Shown piece after piece: positions 24,610-25,766 of a DNA stretch of 25,766 bases. The DNA comes from Desulfobacterales bacterium (GTDB lineage Bacteria; Desulfobacterota; DSM-4660; Desulfatiglandales; JALVZP01). The DNA lies in assembly GCA_027064285.1 (NCBI GenBank), contig JAMOPX010000225.1, positions 1-25,766 of the forward strand, in the 5' to 3' direction. The position numbers and the translations under genes were made by a program. Numbering within the stretch: the stretch's first letter is position 1; each line of letters starts with the position of its first letter. The notes under the pieces were generated by a model. That model had not been told where the DNA came from and made no database searches. It saw nothing but the letters and a program-made list of their open reading frames with translations.

Positions 24610-24846
24610 ATGAAAGAGCCAGAAATAAGAAAATACTTTGAATGTAAAGAGTGTGGAAACAGAAATTTCAGACCAATTTATACCTTTTCTCTTAAATTCC
24701 ACAGAGTAAATTTCTCTGATGAACTTGTGTATGATCGTATAAATGAAGAAAAGTTTGAATGTACTAAATGCGGAACCATATATTCCTTGGAACAAATCAG
24801 AGAAGGTCTAAGAGAAATCAAAAGAAAAATGAAAAGCATGGATTAA
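24610..24846 (+). CDS. Small zinc-ribbon protein
   Basis: The product is 78 residues. Two CxxC knuckles, CKECGNRNFRP near residue 13 and CTKCGTIYSLEQ near 50, form a zinc ribbon around a basic middle (FSLKFHRVNFSDELVYD). A basic helical tail follows (REGLREIKRKMKSMD). I chose ATG 24610, with AGGAGA at 24597-24602; longer starts would lie inside the tRNA gene. The function is unknown; such proteins are often nucleic-acid or ribosome associated. There is no terminator between the tRNA and this gene, so both are probably made on one transcript. It overlaps rlmB tail-to-tail by 4 bases. Confidence 0.78.
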   Translation: MKEPEIRKYFECKECGNRNFRPIYTFSLKFHRVNFSDELVYDRINEEKFECTKCGTIYSLEQIREGLREIKRKMKSMD

Positions 24847-25580
24847 TCTTTCAAGCGTTGCCTCATAATCTCAGAAAGAAATATCCCTGCGCTAACAGCG
24901 ACATTAAGTGAATCTATTGCTCCATAAACAGGGATATTTACGATCTCATGGCATATCTTCTGCACAGAATGCCCTATTCCCTTTTGTTCATTTCCGAGTA
25001 CTAATACTACGTCTCTGTTCCAATCAAATTCATATAAAGAAACTCTTGCTTCTGGTGAAGTTCCTATAATCCACAGATCTTGTTGTGATAATTTTTCAAG
25101 TGCTCTTGCCATATTTGTAACTCTTACAATAGGAATATAAAAACATGCACCTGAAGAACGTTTTAAAACTTGTGCAGACACTGATACAGATCTTTTTTTT
25201 GGAATTATCACTCCTTTTGTTCCAAAAAAGACAGCGGTTCTAAGGATTGAAGCAAAGTTTCCCTCATCTGTTATATGATCAAGAGCAATAATAGTAAGAG
25301 GATCTTTTTGAGCTTTTATTTTCTTTATTAATTCATCCAACGAGACATATCTGAACTCAGAAACAATAGCTACTGCTCCTTGGTGATTTATATTGGGGAG
25401 AAGCAAGGAAATGTCCTTAGAATCTTTAAAATATACAGGAATATCTTCTCTTTCACAAATTTGGATAACTTCTTCTAAGCGAAAAAGCTTCTTTCCTTTT
25501 ACAATCCATATCTCCTTTACTTGAGATGGATTTGCACGCAATAGCTCTGTAACTGCTCTTATCCCTGGTACAGTAAGCAA
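24843..25580 (-). CDS. rlmB: 23S rRNA (guanosine-2'-O-)-methyltransferase RlmB (SpoU/TrmH family)
   Basis: The product is 245 residues. An N-terminal L30e-like substrate-binding domain (about 1-75) is followed by the SPOUT knot with motif 1 ITDEGNFASILRTAVFFGTKGVI, motif 2 LVLGNEQKGIG and motif 3 VNIPVYGAIDSLNVAVSAGIFL. Members methylate G2251 of 23S rRNA using S-adenosylmethionine; other SpoU rRNA/tRNA sites cannot be excluded. TTG 25580 is the start, supported by AAAAGGAG 7 bases upstream. Confidence 0.9.
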   Translation of the reverse strand: MLTVPGIRAVTELLRANPSQVKEIWIVKGKKLFRLEEVIQICEREDIPVYFKDSKDISLLLPNINHQGAVAIVSEFRYVSLDELIKKIKAQKDPLTIIALDHITDEGNFASILRTAVFFGTKGVIIPKKRSVSVSAQVLKRSSGACFYIPIVRVTNMARALEKLSQQDLWIIGTSPEARVSLYEFDWNRDVVLVLGNEQKGIGHSVQKICHEIVNIPVYGAIDSLNVAVSAGIFLSEIMRQRLKD

Positions 25581-25766
25581 TCTAACTCCTTTTAGGTATT
25601 ATTCTAACTATTAGATGTATTAAAATATAGCTAAATTGTTACATATCTGGTAATCAGAAAAATCAACCCTTATTAGAACCCTTACCTTTGACCTTCAGCT
25701 TGTATCTAGATTCTCAATTGCATTTTGATAATAGTTATATTATTATTTTATCTATTAATCAAGAAT
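25581..25766. other. AT-rich non-coding end of window
   Basis: I see no gene, RNA or clear hairpin in this 186-base stretch. It should contain the rlmB promoter on the minus strand, but no convincing -35/-10 pair stands out. Confidence 0.6.

Overview
The window is AT-rich, tightly packed bacterial DNA with no stretch of 300 bases lacking a gene. It suggests a strictly anaerobic, probably thermophilic or sulfur-metabolising bacterium of the Desulfobacterota type. This is an inference from gene content: a tungsten-enzyme/heterodisulfide-reductase complex with selenocysteine, a siroheme/heme route starting with HemA and a Met8-like enzyme, a ribosomal bTHX protein, and many short-spaced or overlapping genes. 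Genus cannot be settled from the sequence alone.

Layout. (1) 1-1628 (+) is the 3' part of a large secreted, beta-rich RTX protein, possibly an S-layer protein, closed by a strong bidirectional terminator. (2) 1724-4473 (-) holds two membrane glycosyltransferase genes, a GT2 polyprenyl-phosphate type and an ArnT/PMT type. (3) 4474-4660 is a control region with a near-consensus sigma70 promoter, a perfect palindrome inside it and a 14-bp inverted repeat. (4) 4661-12401 (+) is the centrepiece: a five-gene operon resembling bamBCDEF of class II benzoyl-CoA reductase. It encodes an AOR-family tungsten enzyme, a polyferredoxin, an HdrD-like protein, a double-length HdrA and an MvhD-ferredoxin fusion. 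Two of these genes are split by in-frame TGA codons that are best read as selenocysteine; each is followed by a candidate SECIS hairpin. (5) 12398-18517 (-) is a long operon-like run: bTHX, radical SAM protein, Met8-like siroheme enzyme, CcsA/HemX, HemA, MoaE-like, MoaC, SH3-anchor protein, DUF2080-like protein and GNAT. (6) 18616-19682 (-) encodes a small ferredoxin and an ABC ATPase; 19750-20340 (+) encodes a CDP-alcohol phosphatidyltransferase. (7) 20328-24449 (-) is an overlapping operon pyrF-folE2-purH(AICARFT only)-queE-queC. (8) 24515-25580 has tRNA-Thr(CGU), a zinc-ribbon gene and rlmB.

How they fit together. The Bam-like operon would encode a cytoplasmic complex in which HdrA-type flavin bifurcation drives very low-potential electrons to a tungsten-pterin active site. 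The moaC/moaE-like genes could contribute to its metallopterin. FolE2, QueE and QueC are three of the enzymes from GTP to preQ0. HemA and the Met8-like protein fit the uroporphyrinogen-siroheme branch. The most interesting items are the two adjacent selenoprotein genes in one complex, the absence of bamGHI and other aromatic-degradation genes beside it, an apparent substitution at a known BamB active-site position, an unannotated bTHX gene overlapping a radical SAM gene, and interlocking promoters for pyrF (apparently leaderless) and the tRNA.
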